A stretch of 64,000 bases of DNA from Bacteroidales bacterium (GTDB lineage: Bacteria; Bacteroidota; Bacteroidia; Bacteroidales; UBA932), in the NCBI GenBank assembly GCA_017400135.1, contig JAFPVJ010000004.1:1-64000 (forward strand). The letters run 5' to 3'. The position numbers were made by a program, and so were the translations under genes. The notes beneath the pieces were generated by a model. That model saw only the letters and a program-made list of their open reading frames with translations. It ran no database searches and was not told where the DNA came from. Below, piece after piece: positions 56,873-64,000 of this stretch; positions within the stretch are counted from its first letter, which is position 1; every line of letters begins with the position of its first letter.

Positions 56873-57901
56873 ATGATGAAAAAACTGACTGTCGCCGTAC
56901 TCGGCATGATCCTTTCCCTGAGCGCCTTCGCCCAGATGATGCCGGACTCGACCTTCCAGGTCGTTGCCTATTGGGACAAAGGGGACGCGATCTCATACAA
57001 TTGTAAGTCCCGTAATGTCCGGATTATAACGGACGGCACCGAAAACGAACAGTTCTCGACTTCCGACGTCCGTACGTTTGAGGTCATCGACCAGACGGAT
57101 ACGTCGTATACGCTGAGGATGAGCTATTCGGATGCGTTTTCTTCCCAGTTGAGCGAGGGGCTGGATTCCGACATCTTCTCCACGCTCTGGTCAAAGGAAA
57201 AGATTGATTTCCAGACCGACCAGCTCGGGACGCTTCAAAGGTATCTGGACCTGGACCGGATGCTGGATAGCGTGGCAGAGAGCGTTCCGGGTGTGGTCGA
57301 TGAGGTCAGCGCCCGCTACAAGAAAAAGGACCTGAAAGAGATGGGCTTTGACAGGGAAGCGTGGATCGAGCGTTTCTCCGCCACCTTCAGCAACCGTGAG
57401 ATGCTGTACACGGCTTGCAACAAGGACATTGCCCCTTTCTTCTACTACCACGGCGTCCGTCTCGATCCCAAGCAAGAGTATGTGATTGAAAAGGAATACC
57501 CGAACGTTATCGGATCACAAAGCTTAAATGCAGACATGCATTTCTGGGTGGATGAGGAAAAGAGCGATTCCGTCGCCGTCGTCATCTTTTCCCATGCGGA
57601 AGCCGACGGGGAGAGCCTGATTCCTACGCTGCGGGATGCCGCCCTTTCCTTATTGAGAGCCAGCCTGTCACCGGAGGAATATGAGGAATCCGCCCCTGTG
57701 ATCATGCTCCAGTTTGACAAGAGCCAGATGAGCATCACCTTCTCGGAGGACACCGGGACGCTCATCGATCTCGGGAGCGGCTGGCCTGTCCAGTATTTCT
57801 CTGAGGTCCGCATCACCATCAAAGCGGCGGACGGGACCTCCGAGGTGGTTACGACGGTCGATATTGAATATAAAGACCCGGAGGAGGAGGCTAGTCAATA
57901 G
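56873..57901 (+). CDS. Exported protein of unknown function
   Basis: 342 residues. Signal peptide MMKKLTVAVLGMILSLSAFA, cleavage after AFA; no lipobox. The mature protein is acidic, with alternating beta segments and a helical middle (RYLDLDRMLDSVAESVPGVVDEVSARYKKKDLKEM). I do not recognise a family. It starts 24 bases after the YiiX-like gene and is probably cotranscribed. The last 11 bases overlap the end of the convergent GH92 gene. Confidence 0.7.
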   Translation: MMKKLTVAVLGMILSLSAFAQMMPDSTFQVVAYWDKGDAISYNCKSRNVRIITDGTENEQFSTSDVRTFEVIDQTDTSYTLRMSYSDAFSSQLSEGLDSDIFSTLWSKEKIDFQTDQLGTLQRYLDLDRMLDSVAESVPGVVDEVSARYKKKDLKEMGFDREAWIERFSATFSNREMLYTACNKDIAPFFYYHGVRLDPKQEYVIEKEYPNVIGSQSLNADMHFWVDEEKSDSVAVVIFSHAEADGESLIPTLRDAALSLLRASLSPEEYEESAPVIMLQFDKSQMSITFSEDTGTLIDLGSGWPVQYFSEVRITIKAADGTSEVVTTVDIEYKDPEEEASQ

Positions 57902-60101
57902 GTTCCGGGCCCATCGTGAAGACCAGCGAGCCGCCGGATTGGATGGCGGAGAGGGGGAGGGAGGTGCCGGTGAAGGGCTCGCCGTTCAGCGTCATACCCA
58001 AAATATAAATGTCTTCGGGGCCGATTTGGGCACCGTCGGCGGTCTGGGTCCGGATGCGGAATTCCCCGCCGCCGGGCAATGAAACCGTGGCGCTGCGCAC
58101 CGAGGGACTTCCGATGTCCAGGAGGCCGCTGCAGGGCGCGACGGGGTAGAGCCCCAGGGCACTCCAGACGTACCAGGCCGACATCTGGCCGCAGTCGTCG
58201 TTGCCGCAGAGGCCGTCCAGGGCGTCGCTGTACATTTCCTTTTTGATCCGCGCAACCATCTCCTGGGTCTTCCAGGGCTGCCCGGCGTCGTTGTACAGAT
58301 AGGCGACGTGGTGGCAGGGCTCGTTGCCGTGGGCGTACTGGCCGATCAGGCCGGTGATGTCCGGCACGACGATGTCATCCGCCGTCAGCTCAGTGGCGAA
58401 CATTTCATCCAGCTTGGCGCCGAAGGCCGCGGGGCCGCCGTACAGCTCGACCATCCGCGCCCGGTCGTGAGGCACGTAGAAGGTGTACTGCCAGGCATTG
58501 CCTTCGATGAAATCCTGGTCGTGGGCCGCCGTCTGCAGGGGGTTGAACGGTTCCTTCCAGCTGCCGTCTTCGCGGCGGGCGCGCATGAAGCCCACCGAAG
58601 GATCGAAGACGTTGGCATAATTCCCCGCCCGCTTTTCGAAATACGCAGCCTCGTCATCTTTGCCTAGCTTGCGGGCCACCAGGGACAGGCACCAGTCGTC
58701 GTAGGCGTATTCCAGGGTCTTGGAAACGGAACTGTGGTCCAGGCCCGTGGGAATGTAGCCGTAGACCTTGTAGGGCCAGACGCCGCGGTCCGGGTCTTCC
58801 GCGATGGACTTCATCGCCGCCCAGGCTTCCTCGTAGTCGAAGCCGCCGAGGTCCTGCAGGATGGCGTCCGCAATCACCGGGACGCTGTGGTAACCGATCA
58901 TGCAGAAGGTCTCGCAGGTGCCGTATTCGTTGATGGGCAGCATTCCGATCTGGCGGTAGCGCTCCAGCATGGAGCGGATGAACGCCACATTGCGATCCGG
59001 GCAGATGAGGTTGTAGAGCGGATGCACGGCGCGGTAGGTGTCCCACAAGGAATAGTTGGTGTAGAGCGCGCCTGCCGGCGAATGGTGCACTTCCTTGTCC
59101 CAGCCGCGGTAGCCGCCGTCCACGTCGGTGATGAGGTTGGGAACGACCATCGTGTGGTAGAGGGAGGTGTAAAAGATGCGTGCCTCTTTTTCCGTGGCGA
59201 AAGTGGCCTGGATGGGGGAGAGGGCAGCCTCCCATTGGGCGGCGGCCTCACGCGCGACCTCGCCGAAAGACTTGTCTCCCAGTTCGGCGAACAGATTGGC
59301 CCGAGCCGCTTCGCAACTGACGGTCGAGACTCCGATGCGCACGAGCAAGGGCTTCTCCGTGGGAACGGCGACGTGCAGCTTGGTCATGCGCTCGGCGGCC
59401 ACGCCCGGTTCGAGGGCCTGCCCATCCGCATAGCCTGTCCAGAACGCCACCGGCTCCGACAGTTCGGCGCAGAAATACAGGACGTGGTTGCTGATGAATC
59501 CGTACGAGCGCCGGAATCCCTCGATGTGGCGCCCGTCCGTGCAGCGGACGTCGGCTTCATAGATGCCGCCGTCGTTGCCGTGGAGCATGTCGAAGAGCAG
59601 GCCGGGGCGCTGTTCGGGGCCCTGGAAGGTGAAGCGGTAGAAGGCGCAACGCTGCGTCGCGGTCATCTCGCAGCGGATCACGTTCTCATCGAGCGTGACG
59701 GCATAATAGCCGGGGCGCGCCGCTTCCGAATTGTGATCGAAATGCGCGCGATAACCCTCTCCCGGTCCGTTTCCGGGCTCGAAGACGGGGTCTCCGGTCA
59801 CCGGCGTCAGCAGCAGGTCGCACATATCGGGCGCTCCCGTGCCGCTCATGTGCGTTTGGGAGAAGCCGAGCAGGGTGTTGTCGTCGTGGTGATAGCCCGC
59901 GCAGTGCTGCCAGTCGTTCAGTCCCGTGTCCGGGCTGGGAGAGACCATGCCGAACGGTACGGTGGCCCCGGGGAAGGTGTGCCCGTTGAAAGCCGTGCCG
60001 ATCAGGGGATTGACGGCATCGACGAGTTTCGGTTTCGGCTGGCAGGCAGCCAGCAGAAAGAGAACAGGGAGCAGGACGCCCCATCGACGTGCAGCATGCA
60101 T
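57891..60101 (-). CDS. GH92 alpha-mannosidase, lipoprotein
   Basis: 736 residues. SPII signal MHAARRWGVLLPVLFLLAAC. The mature start VDAVNPLIGT.FNGHTFPGATVPFGMVSPSPDTG is the GH92 signature. Family motifs continue: GYHHDDNTLLGFSQTHMSGTGAPD, YSLWDTYRAVHPLYNLICP, GNEPCHHVAYLY and CGNDDCGQMSAWYVWSALGLYPV, with the Glu and Asp residues used for Ca-dependent exo-alpha-mannosidase action. It probably trims host or yeast-type mannans or N-glycans at the surface or in the periplasm. No SusC/D genes adjoin it. Confidence 0.95.
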   Translation of the reverse strand: MHAARRWGVLLPVLFLLAACQPKPKLVDAVNPLIGTAFNGHTFPGATVPFGMVSPSPDTGLNDWQHCAGYHHDDNTLLGFSQTHMSGTGAPDMCDLLLTPVTGDPVFEPGNGPGEGYRAHFDHNSEAARPGYYAVTLDENVIRCEMTATQRCAFYRFTFQGPEQRPGLLFDMLHGNDGGIYEADVRCTDGRHIEGFRRSYGFISNHVLYFCAELSEPVAFWTGYADGQALEPGVAAERMTKLHVAVPTEKPLLVRIGVSTVSCEAARANLFAELGDKSFGEVAREAAAQWEAALSPIQATFATEKEARIFYTSLYHTMVVPNLITDVDGGYRGWDKEVHHSPAGALYTNYSLWDTYRAVHPLYNLICPDRNVAFIRSMLERYRQIGMLPINEYGTCETFCMIGYHSVPVIADAILQDLGGFDYEEAWAAMKSIAEDPDRGVWPYKVYGYIPTGLDHSSVSKTLEYAYDDWCLSLVARKLGKDDEAAYFEKRAGNYANVFDPSVGFMRARREDGSWKEPFNPLQTAAHDQDFIEGNAWQYTFYVPHDRARMVELYGGPAAFGAKLDEMFATELTADDIVVPDITGLIGQYAHGNEPCHHVAYLYNDAGQPWKTQEMVARIKKEMYSDALDGLCGNDDCGQMSAWYVWSALGLYPVAPCSGLLDIGSPSVRSATVSLPGGGEFRIRTQTADGAQIGPEDIYILGMTLNGEPFTGTSLPLSAIQSGGSLVFTMGPEPID

Positions 60102-60122
60102 AGGAAGGCAGTTTAATCAAAC

Positions 60123-60130
60123 CAAAGATA
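60123..60130 (-). promoter_or_regulatory. GH92 -7 element
   Basis: TATCTTTG on the minus strand, 21 bases before the GH92 ATG. No certain -33 element. Confidence 0.5.
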
Positions 60131-60181
60131 TCGTTTTTCCGCCGACTATGCAACGATAGGTGCGGGAACGGCAAAAAATAC

Positions 60182-60189
60182 TACCTTTG
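60182..60189 (+). promoter_or_regulatory. MATE transporter -7 element
   Basis: TACCTTTG, exact TAnnTTTG match, 8 bases before the ATG at 60198; the transcript would be almost leaderless. Confidence 0.5.
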
Positions 60190-60197
60190 TCTCCGCA

Positions 60198-61529
60198 ATG
60201 GAAGGCATGGACGGACATTACGGATACAGGCGCATCCTGCGGGAACTGTGGCCGATGGTGCTGACCATCATCGTGACCTCGGTCTACAGCATCGTGGACG
60301 GCTGGTTCATCTCGAACTATGCCGGCAGTACGGCGTTCGCGGCGATGAACATCATCTGGCCGGCTGTGGCGATCATTTCGGCCTTGGGGCTGATGGTCGG
60401 CGCCGGGGGCAGTGCGTTGGTGTCCAAGACCTTCGGCGAAGGGAACGTCGAGCGGGGCAACCATACTTTCACGATGCTGATCCGCCTGACTTTCGTCGCG
60501 GGTCTGGTCATCTCGGCGTTGTTCTTCCTGGTCATGCGTCCCGCGGCGATTGCCCTGCGGGCGGAAGGGGAGATGGTCCGCTATGCCGTCCTGTACGGGC
60601 GTATCCTCACGGCGGCCCTGCCTGTCTATATGCTGCAACTTGCCCTCCAGCCCTTCTGCATGGTGGCGGGGAAGCCGGGGATCGCGACGATGACCAGCAT
60701 CGCCTGCGGACTGACCAATATCATCCTGGATGCGCTGTTCGTGGCGGTCTGCGGCTGGGGCCTCACCGGAGCGGCCATTGCTACGGCCATTTCCTTCGTG
60801 GTTGGCGGCGCGATTCCGACCGTGTTCTTCGCTTCGCGGCGCAATACCACGCCCCTGCGCTTCCTTCCGGACAGCCCGTCGGACTGGCCCGCCATCGGGC
60901 AGTCGCTGTCGAACGGCCTGTCCGAGTTCGTCGGGAATATTTCCTTCAACGTCGTGGGGATCTGCTACAACCTGCAGCTGATGAAATACATCGGTGAAAA
61001 CGGTGTGTCGGCCTACGGGGTCCTGATGTACATCGGCTTCATCTTCGGCTCGGTCTTCATCGGCTACAACATGGGCATCTCGCAGGTCATTTCCTACAAA
61101 TACGGGGCAGGGGACAAGGCGGAATTGCGCAGCCTGCTGCACAAGAGCTGCGTGCTCATCGCGCTGGCCGGCCTGGCGATCACGCTCGTCATCGAACTCT
61201 TCGCGCCCCGGCTGTCCGCCTTCTTCGTCGGATACTACCCGGCCTTGCGCGACCTGACGACCTACGCGATGCGTATCTACATGATTTCCTTCCTGCTCTG
61301 CGGCTTCAACATGTTCGCATCGGCCTGGTTCACAGCGCTCAACAACGGCCCTGTTTCGGCGCTGATTTCCTTCACCCGCACCCTGGTCTTCGAGCTGGGC
61401 TGCGTCTTCCTCCTGCCCGCCCTGCTGGGCATCGACGGCATCTGGCTGGCGGTGAATGTAGCCGAAGTCCTAGCTCTCGCCCTCTCCGCCGCCCTGGTCC
61501 TGGGCCTGCGGAAACGGTACGGCTACTGA
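60198..61529 (+). CDS. MATE-family efflux transporter
   Basis: 443 residues, about 12 membrane helices in two homologous halves. The start LWPMVLTIIVTSVYSIVDGWFISNYAGSTAFAAMNI fits the MATE/NorM-like group, as does ALGLMVGAGGSALVSKTFGEG. It would expel cationic compounds or drugs using Na+ or H+. It is divergent from GH92 and monocistronic. Specificity is not predictable. Confidence 0.93.
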   Translation: MEGMDGHYGYRRILRELWPMVLTIIVTSVYSIVDGWFISNYAGSTAFAAMNIIWPAVAIISALGLMVGAGGSALVSKTFGEGNVERGNHTFTMLIRLTFVAGLVISALFFLVMRPAAIALRAEGEMVRYAVLYGRILTAALPVYMLQLALQPFCMVAGKPGIATMTSIACGLTNIILDALFVAVCGWGLTGAAIATAISFVVGGAIPTVFFASRRNTTPLRFLPDSPSDWPAIGQSLSNGLSEFVGNISFNVVGICYNLQLMKYIGENGVSAYGVLMYIGFIFGSVFIGYNMGISQVISYKYGAGDKAELRSLLHKSCVLIALAGLAITLVIELFAPRLSAFFVGYYPALRDLTTYAMRIYMISFLLCGFNMFASAWFTALNNGPVSALISFTRTLVFELGCVFLLPALLGIDGIWLAVNVAEVLALALSAALVLGLRKRYGY

Positions 61530-61532
61530 GTG

Positions 61533-62158
61533 CCCGCCTCGGCGGCGGAATAATTCCTTCCTGTCAAGTATGGTTTTTCTGGCCTTTCTGAAAGAGGGGC
61601 TAGGTACTCTTCTGAATAAACAAACGGCTATCCAGAAACACAAACTGTAAAGGGCAGCGAGGAGGATGGTGAGCCAAATATAAATACAAGAATCGTCAGC
61701 AATAGAATCTGCTGCATGATGGAGGATGTATACATAAGCAAACCCGGCTATGGCAGTGAGGAGGAGTATGGGAAACCACCAACTGTGACTCGCGACCATC
61801 AATGCCCATCCCTTAGTGCGTACGATCCCATCTTTCAAATACCCGTTCAATTCAGGCTTGTTTTTACCCGGTTTCGCCTCCATTTCGAAGATTTTGAATG
61901 CCCCGGGCTCCAGATAATCGCCAAATGTAACTTTAGCGAATGAATCCTCACTTGGGCCGTTCTTCGGTTCTACCGGGAAACTCTGAATGACTTTAGGGGG
62001 CGTACCGGCTCGACGAGCTGGCATGACTTCATATCCTTCAAATAGATTCTGAAAGGATTATTAGGAGAGACATCGTCCTTCAGGATGATTTTTTTCGACC
62101 CATTGAACAAGCCGATCAAGCCTAACGACCAGTCAAGACATTGACTTAATGTTGTCAC
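61533..62158 (-). pseudogene. Membrane-protein gene split by a frameshift
   Basis: Two overlapping minus-strand frames join into one plausible protein. The first (GTG at 62158 down to TAG near 61970) gives MTTLSQCLDWSLGLIGLFNG to SCQLVEPVRP. The second continues PKVIQSFPVEPKNG, then EPGAFKIFEMEAKPGKN, two membrane helices (about WWFPILLLTAIAGFAYVYIL and YIWLTILLAALYSLCFWIAV) and a basic tail. The frames meet at a run of five C near 62002. The second frame runs on into the MATE gene, so the true stop is unclear. No family recognised. It is either a decayed gene, a sequencing error, or a real frameshift site. Confidence 0.5.
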
Positions 62159-62281
62159 AAAGTCAGTGACGCCAGTAAAAATAGATAAAAGATAGTTATT
62201 CAGTAGTTACATAATAAACAAAAATAGTAAAAAATGTGGATTTTATGTAACTTTGCCATCCCGCCGGATGTCGGCGGAATT

Positions 62282-62366
62282 GGAGGTGTGGCCGAGTGGT
62301 CGATGGCGGCAGTCTTGAAAACTGTTGAACGGCAACGTTCCGGGGGTTCGAATCCCTCCGCCTCCG
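62282..62366 (+). tRNA. tRNA-Ser, anticodon TGA
   Basis: Acceptor GGAGGTG pairs with CGCCTCC (one G-U), discriminator G. The anticodon loop CTTGAAA gives TGA. A long variable arm, typical of class II tRNA-Ser, lies between the anticodon and T arms, and GGTTCGAATCC forms the T loop region. No encoded CCA. A terminator follows. Confidence 0.93.
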
Positions 62367-62378
62367 CGAAGTGGTAGC

Positions 62379-62415
62379 AAAAAATCGCGTCAAGCTTGCT
62401 TGAACGCGATTTTTT
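62379..62415. terminator. Terminator after tRNA-Ser
   Basis: AAAAAATCGCGT (62379-62390) pairs with ACGCGATTTTTT (62404-62415); the loop itself can form a small TCAAG/CTTGA stem. Confidence 0.85.
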
Positions 62416-62429
62416 GATGGCAATTCGCA

Positions 62430-62862
62430 AGCCCCGCCGCCGGCGGGGAGGGATGTCGGAGGGCGTAAGCCCGACGACATCCCGGAGGCTGAGGGAGGCT
62501 AAGGGGGTACGGGGATAACTGCTGCCGAATAGTCCGAAACACCGCGATTTCGTACGCTTCGGGAACATCACTGTGTTTGAACCGTCCGAAACCCTGGGTT
62601 TTCGTTCGGTCCGGGAACGGTACTGCTTTGGCAATAGCTGCGAGGCCGGGAGATAACCGTTAGTGGGGGCAAGAAAGACCCGTTTTGCACCGCGAACCTG
62701 CAAATAATCGCCCTCCCGGTGCAAGGCGGGGCCTGTTTGCACCCCGAAGCATCAAAAACATGGTTTGAAGGTGCAAATCGGGGGTATTTTGCACCTCTAT
62801 CGGCTGTTTGAATTAAAAGAAGGAGATTATCCCTTTTTGATTGCTTATCGCAAGCCCCGCGC
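62430..62862. repeat. Non-coding, repeat- and hairpin-rich stretch
   Basis: No convincing gene. Seen: GGGATGTCG/CGACATCCC hairpin (62450-62483); two 35-base direct repeats starting GTCCGAAAC and ending GGGAAC at 62532-62566 and 62584-62618 (28 of 35 identical, 52-base spacing); and palindromes GGTGCAA/TTGCACC at 62718-62743 and GGTGCAAA/TTTGCACC at 62770-62795, with another TTTGCACC at 62683. The direct repeats suggest a multi-copy intergenic element family. Confidence 0.6.
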
Positions 62863-64000
62863 CTACAATCGCTTCAACGTCGTGACCAGCGTCACGGCGC
62901 AGCCGGGCTCCAGGCGGGTTTCGTAGCCGCAGATCCAGGTGCCGGGATTGGGCGAATCGACTTCCTTCAGGGGCGAGTCGTAATCTTTCGGGTCGGATGA
63001 CCAGATGCGGTATTCTACCGGGCCCCCTTCCGTGTGTAGCAGCATGCGGACGCCGTTCTTAGACAAGACAATGCCCTCCGAAGTCAGCGCCGGTTCAGCC
63101 TCCGACACCAAGGTCCATCGGACGGCAGCCGGGCGCTCCGCCGGGGCGGCGAGCCGGTCGCTCACTTCCAGATACCTTTCCTCACAAAGCACCACCGTTC
63201 GTTCCGCCAGTGCCAGGTCCCCCCAGAAAACGGGCGTCAGATCCATCCGCACACCGAGACGCGCCCCTTCGGAATAGAACTCCCGGACCGTCGCCGTCCC
63301 CGCGATCCGGTGGTCGCGGCCGTTGACGGTCAAGGTGTTGTGCTGCCGGTTGTTGTAGCGGAACAACTTCCAGCGCCAGGTCTCCTGGGTCTTGTCCCAG
63401 AAGTCCTGGTGGAAAGCTTCGAAGGCCTTCTCGGTCCGGGCATACAGTTCCGCTCCGTAATCCATCGCCCAGCGTACACCCCACGCGTCATAGACAAAGG
63501 ATCCCGCGTCCATGTGCCCGTGGTTGCTGATGGCCTTGCCGCCCTTGACGGCCAGGTACTGGTCCTCCGGGCCGTCTTCCCAGCCGGTCCGCACCAGCAC
63601 GACGGGCGTCTCTCCGCGTCCGGTGAACACCTTTTCCTGCGGCGCCCGGACTTGGGAGAAATCCAGTTTCGAGGCATACAGGACGAGCAGGGGCAGGAAG
63701 CGGTCGGGGAAACGGTGGTACGCTCCGTCGTGGAGCAGCCGCAACTCGTTGTACAGCAGGGAAGGATCATCCTGCCGGGCCGCGAAATACCACATCCCGG
63801 AATGCGGCGTCTCCGCCGCGGCGTTGTCATAGAAATTGAACATCCGGTGCGTGGTGCCGCAACTGTAAAGGACATAGTAGGGCGTCCGGGCGAATCCTTC
63901 CACCTCACTCAGGCCGTAGTCAGTTCCCAGGCAGCTTTCCATCAGGGTCAGCATGAAAGCCTCATAGACGGTGCCGTATTCCCAGTAACCCGGGCCTTCG
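62863..64000 (-). CDS. Heparinase II/III-like protein, 3' part
   Basis: The frame is open to the right edge; about 378 C-terminal residues are visible, starting EGPGYWEYGTVYEAFMLTLM. Family signs: SEGPGYWxYGT-like start, SNHGHMDAGSFVYDAWGVRWAMDYG (His-rich catalytic/metal segment), RQHNTLTVNGRDH and the C-terminal beta-sheet domain with EERYLEVSDRL. This matches the PF07940 heparinase II/III-like lyases, which cleave uronic-acid polysaccharides such as heparin, heparan or alginate; the substrate cannot be set from this part. No promoter is visible, since the 5' end lies outside the window. Confidence 0.88.
   Translation of the reverse strand, partial: EGPGYWEYGTVYEAFMLTLMESCLGTDYGLSEVEGFARTPYYVLYSCGTTHRMFNFYDNAAAETPHSGMWYFAARQDDPSLLYNELRLLHDGAYHRFPDRFLPLLVLYASKLDFSQVRAPQEKVFTGRGETPVVLVRTGWEDGPEDQYLAVKGGKAISNHGHMDAGSFVYDAWGVRWAMDYGAELYARTEKAFEAFHQDFWDKTQETWRWKLFRYNNRQHNTLTVNGRDHRIAGTATVREFYSEGARLGVRMDLTPVFWGDLALAERTVVLCEERYLEVSDRLAAPAERPAAVRWTLVSEAEPALTSEGIVLSKNGVRMLLHTEGGPVEYRIWSSDPKDYDSPLKEVDSPNPGTWICGYETRLEPGCAVTLVTTLKRL

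Noticed and set aside
62200-62742. Minus-strand 180-residue ORF containing EGFEPPERCRSTVFKTA
   Set aside because: This is the translation of the strand opposite tRNA-Ser, a well-known kind of spurious protein.

Overview
This window reads as the chromosome of a GC-rich member of the Bacteroidota, most likely order Bacteroidales. Pointers seen in the sequence are many TAnnTTTG-type -7 promoter elements, a type III glutamine synthetase, the LL-diaminopimelate aminotransferase route to lysine, a glycogen pathway built on a GT3 (UDP-glucose type) synthase with no glgC, many SPII lipoproteins, GH92 and heparinase-like enzymes, and SSF transporters. There is no rRNA operon and no CRISPR array. Two tRNAs are present. 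Species cannot be assigned from the sequence alone.

Layout. 1-3090 is a lower-GC accessory island: the end of a 9-residue-repeat protein, a tyrosine recombinase bracketed by copies of a short sequence, a thymidylate-synthase-fold protein with an unusual active-site residue, and a small leftward ORF. The island abuts an SSF transporter that has lost its 5' half (3091-3900). 3996-17663 is a leftward block of core metabolism: efp; then glnN-dapF-dapL-purF-purA (nitrogen assimilation, lysine/peptidoglycan precursor and purine synthesis); then a fused carA-carB followed by pyrG (pyrimidines). 17741-23332 holds a DUF4783-like gene, rlmH, a large NtrY-like sensor kinase and a glycosidase-like lipoprotein. 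23430-26586 is the leftward run engB-prs-small membrane protein-der.

26670-39504 is a tightly packed rightward operon: xseA, xseB, glgB, a GH133-type debranching enzyme, a GT4 glycosyltransferase, a GH57 amylase, a glycogen synthase fused to an alpha-glucan phosphorylase, and ribF. 39608-47404 carries greA, a HIT protein, a thioredoxin-fold lipoprotein without its CxxC, the leftward pair cvpA-tsaB (tsaB contains a GC-rich palindromic insertion), an ileS fused to a DksA/TraR-like domain, and lspA. 47495-54399 is a probable operon for an extracytoplasmic carbohydrate-like substrate: SSF symporter, beta-propeller-like lipoprotein, DegT-family aminotransferase and Gfo/Idh/MocA oxidoreductase (both with twin-arginine leaders), and a neutral-ceramidase-like protein.

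54400-56105 is accessory: a 266-bp fold-back element with 29-bp perfect inverted ends, then a roughly 1-kb insert flanked by the intact tRNA-Pro and a 33-bp copy of its 3' end. 56183-64000 holds a YiiX-like lipoprotein, a secreted unknown, a GH92 mannosidase, a MATE transporter, a frameshifted membrane-protein gene, tRNA-Ser, a repeat-rich non-coding stretch and the 3' part of a heparinase II/III-like gene.

Three gene fusions (CarA-CarB, GT3-GT35, IleS-DksA) in one window are notable. The most novel leads are the thymidylate-synthase-like protein with Asp in place of the dUMP-selecting Asn beside a recombinase, the fused glycogen synthase/phosphorylase, the IleS-DksA fusion, the Tat-exported aminotransferase/oxidoreductase pair, and the tRNA-Pro(AGG) with its small insertion.
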